Shown in pieces: positions 19,083 through 28,156 of a stretch of DNA of 64,000 nt; position 1 is the stretch's first letter, and each line of letters opens with the position of its first letter. Source of the stretch: Promethearchaeota archaeon. GTDB lineage: Archaea; Asgardarchaeota; Lokiarchaeia; Sigyniarchaeales; Promethearchaeaceae. The position numbers and the translations under genes were made by a program. The stretch is taken from positions 1 to 64,000 of the forward strand of contig JAFGBS010000002.1 in NCBI GenBank assembly GCA_016933055.1. The letters are read 5' to 3'. The notes below the pieces were generated by a model. That model worked only from the letters and a program-made list of their open reading frames with translations, had not been told where the DNA came from and searched no databases.

Positions 19083-20153
19083 ATGGAAAGATCCTCTGAA
19101 AATAATGTATATGATGAAATTCTAAGAGAACTGGAAAACTCATTCAAAGAGGGTAAAATTGATGAGGATTCCTATCATGATTTAAAACAGCAGTATTCCA
19201 AACAGATGGAAGAACAACGTACATTTTCCAGAGACAAAATGAATAATATGGACATGTTTGGGAATATTAAAGTATTAGGTAGTCAAACAGTTACTCCGGA
19301 TGAGATTAATATCGCCGGATCTGCACGTTTACCTGGTGGAAGTATAAGAAAAAGCCTACGAGTATCGGGGTCATGCAAAATTCTTGACCAAATCGAATTA
19401 AACGGTATACGTTGTTCGGGCTGGGTTCGTAGTGCTGGTTCCATCCAGAGTCATGGAGATGTTCATGTCTCGGGTGCGTTAAAAGCCGATGGAAGTGTCT
19501 CTGTGTTAGGAAATATGGAAGTGTCGGGTTCCGCTAAAGCTAACGGAGATATCATCTCTACCGGATTGATTAAAGTTTCGGGATCCATGAAAGTCCAAGG
19601 CAGTGTGAATGGTAAAAAGGGTGTGTGGGTCTCGGGAAGAAGCAAGACCGAGGGAAGCTTATATTCAGACGCTGACGTGGTAATTAAGGGATTAGTGAAA
19701 GTTGAGGGAAACGTTATTGCAGAACACGTGAAATTTAAAGTACCGAATGATGTCCAACGACTATTTAGGCGACTATGGTGTTCTCACGTGGAGGGTAACA
19801 TTCTTGGACGGGAACTAGTGGATATTGAAAATATTCATGTTGGAGGACATGTCCGTGGTAGAGTGGTTAAAATCGGGAAGAATAGCAAAATTGACGGAAA
19901 AATCCAATATGTGGATGAAATTTTTATAGCAGAAGATGTGAAACTTGAAAAACGACCCATTAGAATTACAAGTCTTGATTTAGGTGTACCAGATAGATCT
20001 CACGATGCTCGACATGATAGATTTGATAATACCTCTGAATCCGTATCTCAACCCCTAACACCGAAGTTTTGCCCGAAATGCGGTCAGGAAGTGGGGGAGG
20101 GAAAGAAATTCTGCCCTGCATGCGGGTCCTCGCTCTTAGGTAATAATTACTGA
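19083..20153 (+). CDS. Bactofilin-like (polymer-forming) beta-solenoid protein with C-terminal zinc ribbon
   Basis: 356 residues. Residues 1-50 are a charged helix (YDEILRELENSFKEGKID), like short SHOCT-type leaders. About residues 60-300 consist of short repeated strands with Gly-Ser turns (SGSCKI, SAGSIQSHGDVHVSG, ADGSVSVLGNMEVSG, VSGSMKVQGSV), the pattern of polymer-forming cytoskeletal proteins. A CPKC...CPAC zinc ribbon lies at about 332-350. No membrane segment is seen. I infer a self-assembling cytoplasmic scaffold. It has its own likely promoter (CTTAAATAG near 19031) and follows feoB by about 180 bases, so an iron role is not implied. Confidence 0.65.
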   Translation: MERSSENNVYDEILRELENSFKEGKIDEDSYHDLKQQYSKQMEEQRTFSRDKMNNMDMFGNIKVLGSQTVTPDEINIAGSARLPGGSIRKSLRVSGSCKILDQIELNGIRCSGWVRSAGSIQSHGDVHVSGALKADGSVSVLGNMEVSGSAKANGDIISTGLIKVSGSMKVQGSVNGKKGVWVSGRSKTEGSLYSDADVVIKGLVKVEGNVIAEHVKFKVPNDVQRLFRRLWCSHVEGNILGRELVDIENIHVGGHVRGRVVKIGKNSKIDGKIQYVDEIFIAEDVKLEKRPIRITSLDLGVPDRSHDARHDRFDNTSESVSQPLTPKFCPKCGQEVGEGKKFCPACGSSLLGNNY

Positions 20154-20179
20154 AATAGATAGCTATTATCTGGAGGGCA

Positions 20180-20475
20180 ATGCCAGAGACATCTAATCAC
20201 TCAATCAGTATTCTTACATACCCATCTTTGCGGATTTTTTATTTTCTTGACTCATTTTTTACCAAATTAAGGATTTTTTTTATGGAACCTCAAGCTGGAG
20301 TGTTTCAATGGGATATTGATTCGAAAATTACAGTTCCCGAAATTTTGGTATGCAATATGCTAATTTAAGAGGACGACTATCCATTCTTATTCTAATCCAT
20401 GAAAAAATTGCGTTTTACCAAAGAAAAAAATTTCGTGGAGACACTAACAGAACGATTTAAAAAAGAGTTGAATTC
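20180..20475 (+). pseudogene. Possible remnant of a small gene, in shifting frames
   Basis: A short frame (MEPQAGVFQWDIDSKI, ending VCNMLI) stops at 20368. The next stretch reads sensibly in another frame (MQYANLRGRLSILILIHEKI) and then in a third (FTKEKNFVETLTERFKKEL, ending just before the next gene). The residues look protein-like, but no single frame holds them. I do not recognise the family. It may be a decayed small gene or chance. Confidence 0.25.
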
Positions 20476-20481
20476 ATAAAT

Positions 20482-21396
20482 ATGTCTATGAACCCCCCCC
20501 AGAGTGATGAAAAAGTAAAAAAATCGAGGTTAAAGTGGTATGAACAACTGGGCTTGTTTTTTTTATTTTCTCTCTGTGGAATTCTTGCACTTGGACCAAT
20601 ACAATGGGGTAATATCACACTCCCCGATCCATGGATATATCCATACAAAATCGTATTACCTTTTGTATTTTTACTAATTTCCCTTGTATTGAGACGAAAG
20701 ACCAATCTAGAACCCTATTTCAAGATATTTTTCATGTTTTTCACTGCTACATCTGCATTGTTGATAGTAAAGCTGGTTTTTTTATTAATTAATAGCTTGG
20801 ATGCTTTTTTTACTATCCCAACTAATACGGAATGGGGTTTTTCAACGGTAAAATTTATTGAAATGTTTGTAATCGTCAGTTCTGTGATATTAATCAACCT
20901 AATTGCCCAAAGAACGGAACATAAAAGAAAGATCTTTGAAGAGCTTTACATGAAAAAGGGAAAGTTATATCTAGGATTAATAATCGGATTTAGCGGTTTT
21001 TTTGTGTTTGCAATAGGGGCGGTGTTTATTGCGAAATATCTGTTTTATGGAAGTGCTCTCACGTGGTCTGCTGTGTTCACATGGCTTCCATGGATTTTAT
21101 TATTCTGTTTTTCAAATGGGATCTTGGAAGAAGTTCTTTATCGGGGTCTATTCTTGACAAGATATGAACCTTTTTTTAATTTCCATGTGTACAACCTCTT
21201 GCAAGCTATTATATTTGCTTCCATTCACATTGGGGTGATCTATACTTCAGAAAGTCTTATGTTTTTGGGAATTACTTTCCTGTTAGGACTCTTATTTGGA
21301 TTACTCACAAAAAAAACGGATAGCCTCCTTGCATCCATTCTTTTTCATGCGGGAACGGATTTTGTGGTGATAATCGGAATTTTCGTGAACCTGTAA
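20482..21396 (+). CDS. CPBP-family intramembrane metalloprotease
   Basis: 304 residues and about eight membrane helices. The CPBP/CAAX-protease motifs are in place: ILEEVLYRGLFL (E-E-x-x-x-R), FASIHIG (His of motif 2) and ILFHAGTDFVV (His of motif 3). Members cleave prenylated or other membrane-associated proteins, or act in peptide maturation. Those without known partners are common in archaea. A second, different CPBP protein lies at 52841-53938. The ATG at 20482 is the only good start. Confidence 0.8.
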   Translation: MSMNPPQSDEKVKKSRLKWYEQLGLFFLFSLCGILALGPIQWGNITLPDPWIYPYKIVLPFVFLLISLVLRRKTNLEPYFKIFFMFFTATSALLIVKLVFLLINSLDAFFTIPTNTEWGFSTVKFIEMFVIVSSVILINLIAQRTEHKRKIFEELYMKKGKLYLGLIIGFSGFFVFAIGAVFIAKYLFYGSALTWSAVFTWLPWILLFCFSNGILEEVLYRGLFLTRYEPFFNFHVYNLLQAIIFASIHIGVIYTSESLMFLGITFLLGLLFGLLTKKTDSLLASILFHAGTDFVVIIGIFVNL

Positions 21397-21515
21397 TAAT
21401 AAAAAACACTTAATTGTCCCTTTTTTAACAGGAAATTGAAAATTAACCCTTTTTTCCCTCTCTTTCATTTTTTTCTTTCCCTTTTTCTCGTTTCTTTCCT
21501 TCTTCGGATACACTT

Positions 21516-21983
21516 TTGCCTTTAAATACGGTTAGTTCAGTCTTCCATTTCGTTGTAAAATGGCATCAAATAAAGATCGAAAATATAGCATCGTTGTATG
21601 CAGAAGAAATCAATCTGGTCACATTTGGAGTCCAAAAGCGAATTAAACTAGATTCAGAAAGTGATACAGCAAAAATTGTAACTTTGTTTAAAAATCAACC
21701 GAATTTATCTATAGAAGAAGCACGTGCAAGAGCCAGAATTTGGATCGATGAAGGAAAAATGACAATGAAAAAGGGAAGCGTCCATAATGTGGTTAATCAA
21801 GCATATGAACATTTTATAAAAGGAGATATTCTAAATTTGAACGATAAGATACTAAGAGCTCTCAGTAAGTTATCTAATGAAGAACGCCAAAAACTAACTG
21901 CAGTGGATTTGAAAAAGGATCCTGAATTCTCAAAATATAATTTAGATACATTGGATACGTATCTCAGAAAGCATAGAATATAA
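21516..21983 (+). CDS. Small hypothetical protein, N-terminus uncertain
   Basis: The C-terminal 115 residues are convincing (DTAKIVTLFKNQPNLSIEEA, RARIWIDEGKM, then HNVVNQAYEHFIKGD and a helical tail). The family is unknown. The start is a problem. The frame has no early ATG and opens with TTG at 21516 inside a TTTAAATA promoter-like box (21520-21527). In another frame an ATG at 21560, about 10 bases after the predicted transcription start, begins a protein-like stretch (MASNKDRKYSIVV) that stops at 21644. Either the true start is TTG 21592, or a frameshift near 21640 separates the real N-terminus from the rest. Confidence 0.5.
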   Translation: MPLNTVSSVFHFVVKWHQIKIENIASLYAEEINLVTFGVQKRIKLDSESDTAKIVTLFKNQPNLSIEEARARARIWIDEGKMTMKKGSVHNVVNQAYEHFIKGDILNLNDKILRALSKLSNEERQKLTAVDLKKDPEFSKYNLDTLDTYLRKHRI

Positions 21984-22058
21984 AATTGATGACTTTTTCT
22001 TTAATTTCAAAGACATTTTCTGCAGAATTAGAAAATAAGAGACAATGTTTGTCCTATT

Positions 22059-22484
22059 TTACTTCAGCGGTACATATTGACTGGACTTTGTTGCACCAAT
22101 CCCCGGAGACCCATGGGTAACGGGTTTTGGGGTGGTAGGTGCAAATTGACCGAGATAATGCCCAATGTGTTCAGGAGTTACCTTCACCGGGATGAAATCT
22201 TTCCCGTTGTAGACCCCAATGGTGAGACCGATGAATTCGGGGAAGATAGGTAAGTCACGACAGTGGGTTCGGACGATGAGTTCTTTTCCTGCACGAGCGG
22301 CGCGATGAGCTTTACGGAGTTTTTCAATTACTTTCTTGTGTCTTTTGGGGAGTCCTCGCTTGAGTGAGCGTCGCATACGTGCCGGTACGAGTTGGATGAA
22401 CTCGTCCATGGACATTTTCTGCAATTCTTTGAGCGTTTTACCCCGGTAGGTAAATTTCTTTCGTTCAAATTCGTCTGTAGACAT
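22059..22484 (-). CDS. rps19: Small-subunit ribosomal protein uS19 (S19p/S15e)
   Basis: 141 residues. The archaeal/eukaryotic N-terminal extension ([16 protein letters not shown]) is followed by the S19 core: [48 protein letters not shown], and the C-terminal [18 protein letters not shown]. It binds 16S rRNA in the head of the small subunit. In most archaea rps19 sits between rpl2 and rpl22. Here it stands alone, about 20 kb from the uL22 operon on the other strand, with its own TATA box and a structured leader. Confidence 0.95.
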   Translation of the reverse strand: MSTDEFERKKFTYRGKTLKELQKMSMDEFIQLVPARMRRSLKRGLPKRHKKVIEKLRKAHRAARAGKELIVRTHCRDLPIFPEFIGLTIGVYNGKDFIPVKVTPEHIGHYLGQFAPTTPKPVTHGSPGIGATKSSQYVPLK

Positions 22485-22511
22485 GTGATACTACCCTAAA
22501 GTGTGTTTCGA

Positions 22512-22560
22512 TGCGTTGCAGCGCCGTTAACTTTTCGAGCCAACTTTCCCACTGCACGCT
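22512..22560 (-). promoter_or_regulatory. Long hairpin in the uS19 mRNA leader
   Basis: On the minus strand GCGT-GCAGTG pairs with CGCTGC-A-ACGC. After an internal loop (GGAAA opposite GG), GTTGGCT pairs with AGTTAAC around a CGAAA loop. That makes about 17 base pairs in a 49-base element ending 28 bases before the uS19 ATG. The region is richer in G+C than its surroundings. An autoregulatory site for a ribosomal protein is my inference. An overlapping open frame ending ahead of uS19 is an alternative reading. Confidence 0.5.
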
Positions 22561-22615
22561 GGGATGGTCTTGTTGTGTGAAAGGTAGGATAAAAAATTTG
22601 TCGTTCTCGGCCAGA

Positions 22616-22624
22616 ATATTTAAA
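22616..22624 (-). promoter_or_regulatory. TATA box of the uS19 gene
   Basis: TTTAAATAT on the minus strand predicts a transcription start near 22594 and a leader of about 110 nt containing the hairpin at 22512-22560. Confidence 0.5.
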
Positions 22625-22625
22625 C

Positions 22626-23230
22626 CGATTATTACTCAAAGAAATTTGATTGTGAGCACGATATGGATAGTCGAATTATAAGACTCTAACTTAGATAAAA
22701 GAGTGAGTATCATTATTAAATTTCACATAGATTCAGGGGAAATCAAGTTCCCATACGAAATACTTCTTTGATTTGGATTTCCTATTCGAGGTATGATTGT
22801 TACTTAAGGGTGTTCTTCCCCGCATAGTGATGTAAATCATATCATCTGGGGCTTGGCTGATCTTTGTATTGTGTGCACGATCAAGATATTATCTTGTGGA
22901 AAGTCAATAATACCGTACATCCTGGAGAAAACGATATTGAGTGAATTTTTCTGCTTCATTGCAAATGCGATGTCCAAAAATTCTTAGTTATTGTCAATAG
23001 TTACATCTTATCTAACATTCGGGATGAAAAGATTTCAGAATTACGATTTTGTATAATTTTTTCCAGGTAATAATTTCCTTTATTCCGATTTCTAAACGTG
23101 ATAAAAAACGGGACGCGTATCAATATACTTATCTCAGAACGTAATATTTTAATTGTTGTCAATACATTACTATTAATGTAAATCTGTGATCAGTTCTACG
23201 CACATCTTTTGCTCATAGAGGACATAAGGG
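22626..23230. other. Intergenic stretch of about 600 bases, possible decayed coding
   Basis: No complete gene is visible. On the minus strand between about 22750 and 22960, protein-like pieces (YGIIDFPQDNILIVH, then DDMIYITMRGRTPLSNN) lie in adjacent frames and could be remnants of one lost gene. The plus-strand promoter of the next gene must lie near the right end. No tRNA, repeat array or mobile-element end was seen. Confidence 0.3.
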
Positions 23231-23236
23231 GTGAAT

Positions 23237-24559
23237 ATGACTAGATTGACAACAAATCGTGCGAATCTGATGTTAATGATAGTACTAACAGTTGGTACTG
23301 GGGTTTACATTGACACAAAAACCTTCCTAATCTCTGAAGAAACACCAAATATTCCTGATTCTGGTAGTAACTGGAATAGGTTTGGTATCATTGAAAATTC
23401 GTATCTGATCTCGAATCTCTATGGAGAAACTGAATATCTTTATACATCAGGTTGGTCTAACGTCCGGAATATCAGCATTACTAAATGGCATACAAGTGGA
23501 AGGAAAATTTGGGAAAAAACTTGGAATGACACAGAATTTATGTCTGGTTTTTGGGTGACAGATAAGTATATAGTTTGGTCAGGATTTCGGGGTCCAAGCA
23601 CAGATTTAGGTTTGAATTATATATGTGTGTTATACAAAAATGGGACAATTACATGGGAACGATCATGGCTTTCTGACTCATATTACGACATCCTCCAGGA
23701 CATATGGGGGGATAAAGAAAGTATATTTATAGGGGGTATAACCTACCGGAATGAATGTTCTTCTGAGAATGAAGTTATACTGATGAAATGGAATTTAGCA
23801 AACGAATCATTAGAATGGAGACAGAAATGGAATACCACAGTATTTAATGATAATGTAAAAATATGGGGAGATGCTGATTACGTTTATGTTACTGGGGATA
23901 AGGATAAAAAGGGATTTATCACAAAATGGACGGAAAATGGAAGTCTAGTATGGAATCAAACTGTATATTTCTCCAGCAAAAATGTGTATATGGGGGGATG
24001 TGATGATGTATGGGGGGATGAGGAGGGTTTGTACACGGTTCATGGCGAACACCGTTTGAAACCTTACCCAATGGGTTGTCAAATCTATCTCCATGCCATA
24101 ATTGTTTGTAAGTGGAATAAGGAAGGACAACAACTTTGGAATCATACAACATTTTTTGAACATAATTATGATGACTATTATTGCTCACTTGGTTCTTTAC
24201 CACTCCGAATATCGGGGAATTCACTGAATATATTCGCTTTAGTTCTCCTTAGGGGGGATTTAACGTTATATATGTTCAATAAAGAGGGAAAGTTGCTATG
24301 GGATCCCACGCATGTTACAAACGAATATCGGTATAGAGTCATATCTTTATGGGGACATGATAAAGACCTTTATATTGGAATAGATTGTTTTTTAATTAAA
24401 TGGAAGAATGTATCGTTTGAACCTAATATTCCTCTGGTAATTATTTTTTCATCAGGAGGGGTCGTCGTAGTAATTGTTATTTCGTGGATACTTATAAAGT
24501 CGATGAAATCGATGAAAAAACCTAAAAACGAAAAAATTACGAATTTCATTGCGAGTTAA
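23237..24559 (+). CDS. Membrane-anchored beta-propeller-like surface protein
   Basis: About 440 residues from the ATG at 23237; the in-frame GTG at 23231 adds two residues. An N-terminal hydrophobic segment (NLMLMIVLTVGTGVYI) is a signal anchor. Then come repeated blades with a W-x-x-x-G-x-x-x-W pattern (ITKWHTSGRKIWEKTW, ITKWTENGSLVWNQT, VCKWNKEGQQLWNHT), typical of PQQ/WD-like propellers. A C-terminal helix (VIIFSSGGVVVVIVISWILI) and a short basic tail complete it. Such proteins are abundant in Asgard and related archaea. The ligand is unknown. Confidence 0.65.
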   Translation: MTRLTTNRANLMLMIVLTVGTGVYIDTKTFLISEETPNIPDSGSNWNRFGIIENSYLISNLYGETEYLYTSGWSNVRNISITKWHTSGRKIWEKTWNDTEFMSGFWVTDKYIVWSGFRGPSTDLGLNYICVLYKNGTITWERSWLSDSYYDILQDIWGDKESIFIGGITYRNECSSENEVILMKWNLANESLEWRQKWNTTVFNDNVKIWGDADYVYVTGDKDKKGFITKWTENGSLVWNQTVYFSSKNVYMGGCDDVWGDEEGLYTVHGEHRLKPYPMGCQIYLHAIIVCKWNKEGQQLWNHTTFFEHNYDDYYCSLGSLPLRISGNSLNIFALVLLRGDLTLYMFNKEGKLLWDPTHVTNEYRYRVISLWGHDKDLYIGIDCFLIKWKNVSFEPNIPLVIIFSSGGVVVVIVISWILIKSMKSMKKPKNEKITNFIAS

Positions 24560-24773
24560 ACTCATCGAGATTTGTTAATAATAGCATTAGATGTAACATC
24601 AAAAAAAATGGTATAAAGTCATTTGCTTGAATACTAAGATCGAACTGTCTAAAAAAAAAAAGAAATCACCCAGTTTATGATATTTATCTCTATGGAGTGA
24701 TAGGATCAGTTTTGAGGAAAGCTAGGATCTCATTTAGGTGTTCAAATCAAGATAAAAACAAAAAAGGGAGAAT

Positions 24774-25385
24774 TTAGGCTTCCTTGACGTATTCTAGCAC
24801 AAATTGGTTATAACTTTGCGACGAGCTAATGTAAGTTTCATCTGTGATCCCCCAATTTAAACAAGTAAAATGAAAATGATCATTCCCGTCACTATATACA
24901 TACGTATAAGTATCTACAAGATAAGTTATGTGAGGAGGCAAATATATTTGTTCGAGTGCATATTCATACGACTCATTTTTAACGATTAAAAAAGAATAAC
25001 CGCATCCCGTGGTACTTATGAGATCCCTCCATAAAAATCGAATGTTGATACGATACCATCCCGGTTTAATTAACGTGAGATTATACCCCTGATCCAGCGT
25101 AAAGAACTCACTTTCATTGACAACATTTTCGCTAAAATTCAAATTAAAAATCGTTGATGGACCTCCCTCTATAGTTTCCCACACCCCAATTAAATTATTG
25201 AGAGTCCCATTTATTCCATCTAGGCCATCCACTCCATCGGTACCATCAGTGCCATCAGCACCAGGATCTCCTTGTGGACCCTCTACAACTTGAAATCTTA
25301 GGACGGAAAACACCCCGATCCCTAATCCTGATGCGCCTATTATTAGTGAAATTATGACGAGCGCATTTATTTTTCCATTTGACAT
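24774..25385 (-). CDS. Collagen-like repeat protein with C1q/TNF-like C-terminal domain
   Basis: About 203 residues from ATG 25385, with GAGGT 6-10 bases upstream. In-frame starts further up have no such site. A single membrane helix (NALVIISLIIGASGLGIGVF) is followed by eight Gly-X-Y triplets (GPQGDPGADGTDGTDGVDGL and on to GIN). The remaining 130 residues are beta-rich, with aromatic strands (GWYRINIRFLWRD) and a C-terminal YNQFVLEYVKEA. The layout of a collagen stalk plus trimeric jelly-roll head resembles C1q/BclA-type proteins. I infer a surface-exposed trimer. Confidence 0.6.
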   Translation of the reverse strand: MSNGKINALVIISLIIGASGLGIGVFSVLRFQVVEGPQGDPGADGTDGTDGVDGLDGINGTLNNLIGVWETIEGGPSTIFNLNFSENVVNESEFFTLDQGYNLTLIKPGWYRINIRFLWRDLISTTGCGYSFLIVKNESYEYALEQIYLPPHITYLVDTYTYVYSDGNDHFHFTCLNWGITDETYISSSQSYNQFVLEYVKEA

Positions 25386-25791
25386 TTTTATTACCTCGGA
25401 ACCGTCACTTCGTGACTTAAACAACCTTCGATATGTAATATTATAAAGATTCTGATTCACCAAAAAATGCAATAAAATTTCTTCAATTTTGTAACACAAA
25501 TGTAAAGCATTGTTTCTTGAGGTGGATAGGATTAGATCAGGTAAATAAAGTGGACTCTTTATCCCGTCAACATCTTGGAGCGATTAGTGTGTCCCCATAG
25601 ATGTAGAAGGTATTCTAATCCGTTTTGTGAACGCTATAACGGTTTAATTCTCTGTACTCAAATCCGGTCGGATATTGGGTTGTGGGTACAAAGTTGGTTA
25701 ATAAAAACTTGCCCAGTTGCTGAATTTTTTCTTTTCTTTCTTTTTATTCACTATTTTCGAAGTGATATCCCATGAAATTCGATTAAAGTCA

Positions 25792-26772
25792 TCAAAAGAG
25801 TGGTAAGATAATTAGTACCAACAACGTAATTACCGCTATTCCAATAGAGATGAAGATTAATTTTGTCTGTTTAGCGTTAAGTTTTCCGAAAATTTCCCGA
25901 GGTCGTGGGGCTTGCATTAGGAATATGGATATCCAAACACAGAGTGTAAAATAGCCGGAATGCCAAAGGAGGAACCCAAAACCCCAATCACTATATAATC
26001 TAGACATATTTACTATGGTAAAGGCATCTAATATTGCATTTAAACCTGTTTTAATTGCAGGAATTCCTGTTTCTAATTGATCAACTGCATTTAGCCAGAG
26101 ATCCGGTAAATTAAGGAATATCATAAACCCAACATATACCATACACCAAAGCAGAATAATTAGGCTAGATGTCCTTAACATATATAATCGCTTTGTCTCT
26201 TCCTTATCCTTCTTAGAGAATACACGACGTACTTGTACTATTGCAAGGGGTAGAATTGCTAAAAATCCAATCAACCACAAAGTTTCCTCGATTGCAAACG
26301 AAAGTTCTGACTTGGTAATCACACCAGCTGTGGCAAAGAATTGGGCCAGAAATAGACAAATTACTAGGATATACGGGGTTTTTGTGGTCAGGAATACCCC
26401 AAATTTATTTCTATCACTCAGTTTAGAATCGGGTATATATTTGTTAAATTGTATCATTGAAAAAGCAATTAATCCACTGAATGAAAGTTCTGCAAAAATG
26501 GCGAGTATACGAATCAACAGAGCACTGTTTGCAATAGTATCAAACCAAGTCTGCTGAGGACCATACGACGATACAAAAACTGAGCGATAAGCTCCAACTA
26601 CTGTGAAGATTACCCCCATAATTCTCATCCAATTCTGATATCTCGAATCCTTTCCATCTTGCGAGCTTAGTGATCGTTTGAAAGCCATTCCACAAACTAT
26701 CAAGTTCACTAGATTAATAAGTACCATAACGGACCACCACGGCCACGCCCAATCTGTGTTAAGATTAACCAT
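25792..26772 (-). CDS. Hypothetical multi-pass membrane protein
   Basis: 326 residues with about eight hydrophobic segments (for example PWWSVMVLINLVNLIVCGMA and ISIGIAVITLLVLIILPLF at the end). Polar loops are short and no catalytic motif is obvious. Trp and Tyr are frequent near the predicted interfaces. I do not recognise the family. The gene stands alone between the collagen-like and GH172 genes. Confidence 0.5.
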   Translation of the reverse strand: MVNLNTDWAWPWWSVMVLINLVNLIVCGMAFKRSLSSQDGKDSRYQNWMRIMGVIFTVVGAYRSVFVSSYGPQQTWFDTIANSALLIRILAIFAELSFSGLIAFSMIQFNKYIPDSKLSDRNKFGVFLTTKTPYILVICLFLAQFFATAGVITKSELSFAIEETLWLIGFLAILPLAIVQVRRVFSKKDKEETKRLYMLRTSSLIILLWCMVYVGFMIFLNLPDLWLNAVDQLETGIPAIKTGLNAILDAFTIVNMSRLYSDWGFGFLLWHSGYFTLCVWISIFLMQAPRPREIFGKLNAKQTKLIFISIGIAVITLLVLIILPLF

Positions 26773-26939
26773 TTATTTTTCATCTCATTCTTTTACCTGA
26801 GTGGAGAAACTCGATCCAATTAGGCAATTTAATTGATTCTCATATCGGAATTGAAGTTATTAAATGTTAATTGGCAATATATTCGTGTTGGATTTACATT
26901 AAAAAAGATTGGAGATAGTACAATGTATTCATGTGATCA

Positions 26940-28016
26940 TTATTCTTGATCCCATTCGATTTCTTTCGGACCATCTCTGGGTAATCGAGCTTCGACATCG
27001 AGAAGCGGTGGAAAAGGTTTGTGTGGTTCGGCTTGGTACCAATACGCAGTAGAGGAATAGTCATCCGAGCGACGATTTGCATGACCGTGTTCAATTGTAA
27101 CCTTAATTGATTTGGTGAAATATACCGGATCCATGATATGATAGCGATAATAGGTTATTTTACCCGAGTGATATTTTCCACCACCGAGGATAATCCCATA
27201 AAATGGCGTTGAAAATTCTTTGCTGGGGCACCAAGCGGTGCAAAAATAGTCCTCTGTCCCCGTTCCGAAAATTGTTTGATTGTCATCTCCATCAATAAAG
27301 AACATGTCATCACCTTCACCCGGCCAATTATCTTTGTCATCCTTCTGTTCCCGCAAATTATGAATGTTCAGATTGCACCCCACGTAATGACCTTTCCCTT
27401 CCGCTTCCATCAAGATATAATTTTTCGAGAAATCCGAATTGGTGCCTTGTAACAAAAATTCTTCAGTAGTCATTCCTTCGTCGGAAATTCCTTTACAAGG
27501 ATTGACCCGATTCCAGCAGGCGTGAAATCTTCCATAGTCTGGCTCTAATTTGTCGTATTCTTCATAATCGACATAGAAATAAAATACAGTAGATCGCTTG
27601 GTTTGGTTATCTATCTCAAACCTGGCTGAAGAATTGAATGGCATTGGCCACCAGCAATTAAATCCTTTTCCATCCTTTGGAGACATGGACAATGGTAATG
27701 ACCAGTAATTTGTACTTATTGCATGTCCCATTCCAAAGAAATCCCCAATGGGAACTTCAATACTGGGATGTTGCTCTCCATCCCAATAGACCCGTAACAC
27801 AATTTTTCGTAAATGATTCGGATCCGTATTTTGAATAGTGCACCAGAAATGAGTGATACATCCAGCACCATGGATTTCGGCAAATATTTTTTGTTCTTTG
27901 CGCTTTACAACCATAAAATCGAAATTTTTATGTTCGGGATGATGACTGGAAATGCGACGGCGTCTCACAGAATTATCTCGCAATTTTGTTAAGTTTTGTA
28001 GCAGATTATGTATCAT
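26940..28016 (-). CDS. DUF2961 / glycoside hydrolase family 172 protein
   Basis: 358 residues with no signal peptide, so probably cytoplasmic. DUF2961 features include the N-terminal SSHHPEHKNFDFM, GAGCITHFWCTIQNTDP, RVYWDGEQHPSIEVPIGDFF, FNCWWPMPF, FGTGTEDYFCTAWC and IEHGHANRRSDDYSSTAYWY. The last two Glu-containing segments probably supply the paired acids of GH172. Characterised GH172 enzymes act on fructofuranosides or arabinofuranosides (difructose dianhydride and D-arabinan). It faces two GPH-type sugar symporters 140 bases away, which fits uptake and hydrolysis of a furanoside. Confidence 0.78.
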   Translation of the reverse strand: MIHNLLQNLTKLRDNSVRRRRISSHHPEHKNFDFMVVKRKEQKIFAEIHGAGCITHFWCTIQNTDPNHLRKIVLRVYWDGEQHPSIEVPIGDFFGMGHAISTNYWSLPLSMSPKDGKGFNCWWPMPFNSSARFEIDNQTKRSTVFYFYVDYEEYDKLEPDYGRFHACWNRVNPCKGISDEGMTTEEFLLQGTNSDFSKNYILMEAEGKGHYVGCNLNIHNLREQKDDKDNWPGEGDDMFFIDGDDNQTIFGTGTEDYFCTAWCPSKEFSTPFYGIILGGGKYHSGKITYYRYHIMDPVYFTKSIKVTIEHGHANRRSDDYSSTAYWYQAEPHKPFPPLLDVEARLPRDGPKEIEWDQE

Positions 28017-28156
28017 ATTTTCATTACCTTTTTTTTGATTATGATTTAAGTGAATTTTTATTACTCTAAAGTGAGAGTTTGAAAAGTTTAGTAGTTAATC
28101 GTGAGATAATGAATTAAATAAAACTTCTCATCGGTAATTTTAATAAACATAGAAGA

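Noticed and set aside
22490..22665. Open frame on the minus strand ahead of uS19 (ending GAATHRNTL-like) as a small basic protein gene
   Set aside because: It has no ATG, spans the promoter box, and its G+C-rich part is explained by the hairpin. I kept it only as an alternative reading.
25575..25775. 66-residue frame with several Cys residues, looking like a zinc-finger piece of a transposase
   Set aside because: It starts with TTG, has no catalytic remainder or inverted repeats, and ends in low-complexity Phe-rich sequence.
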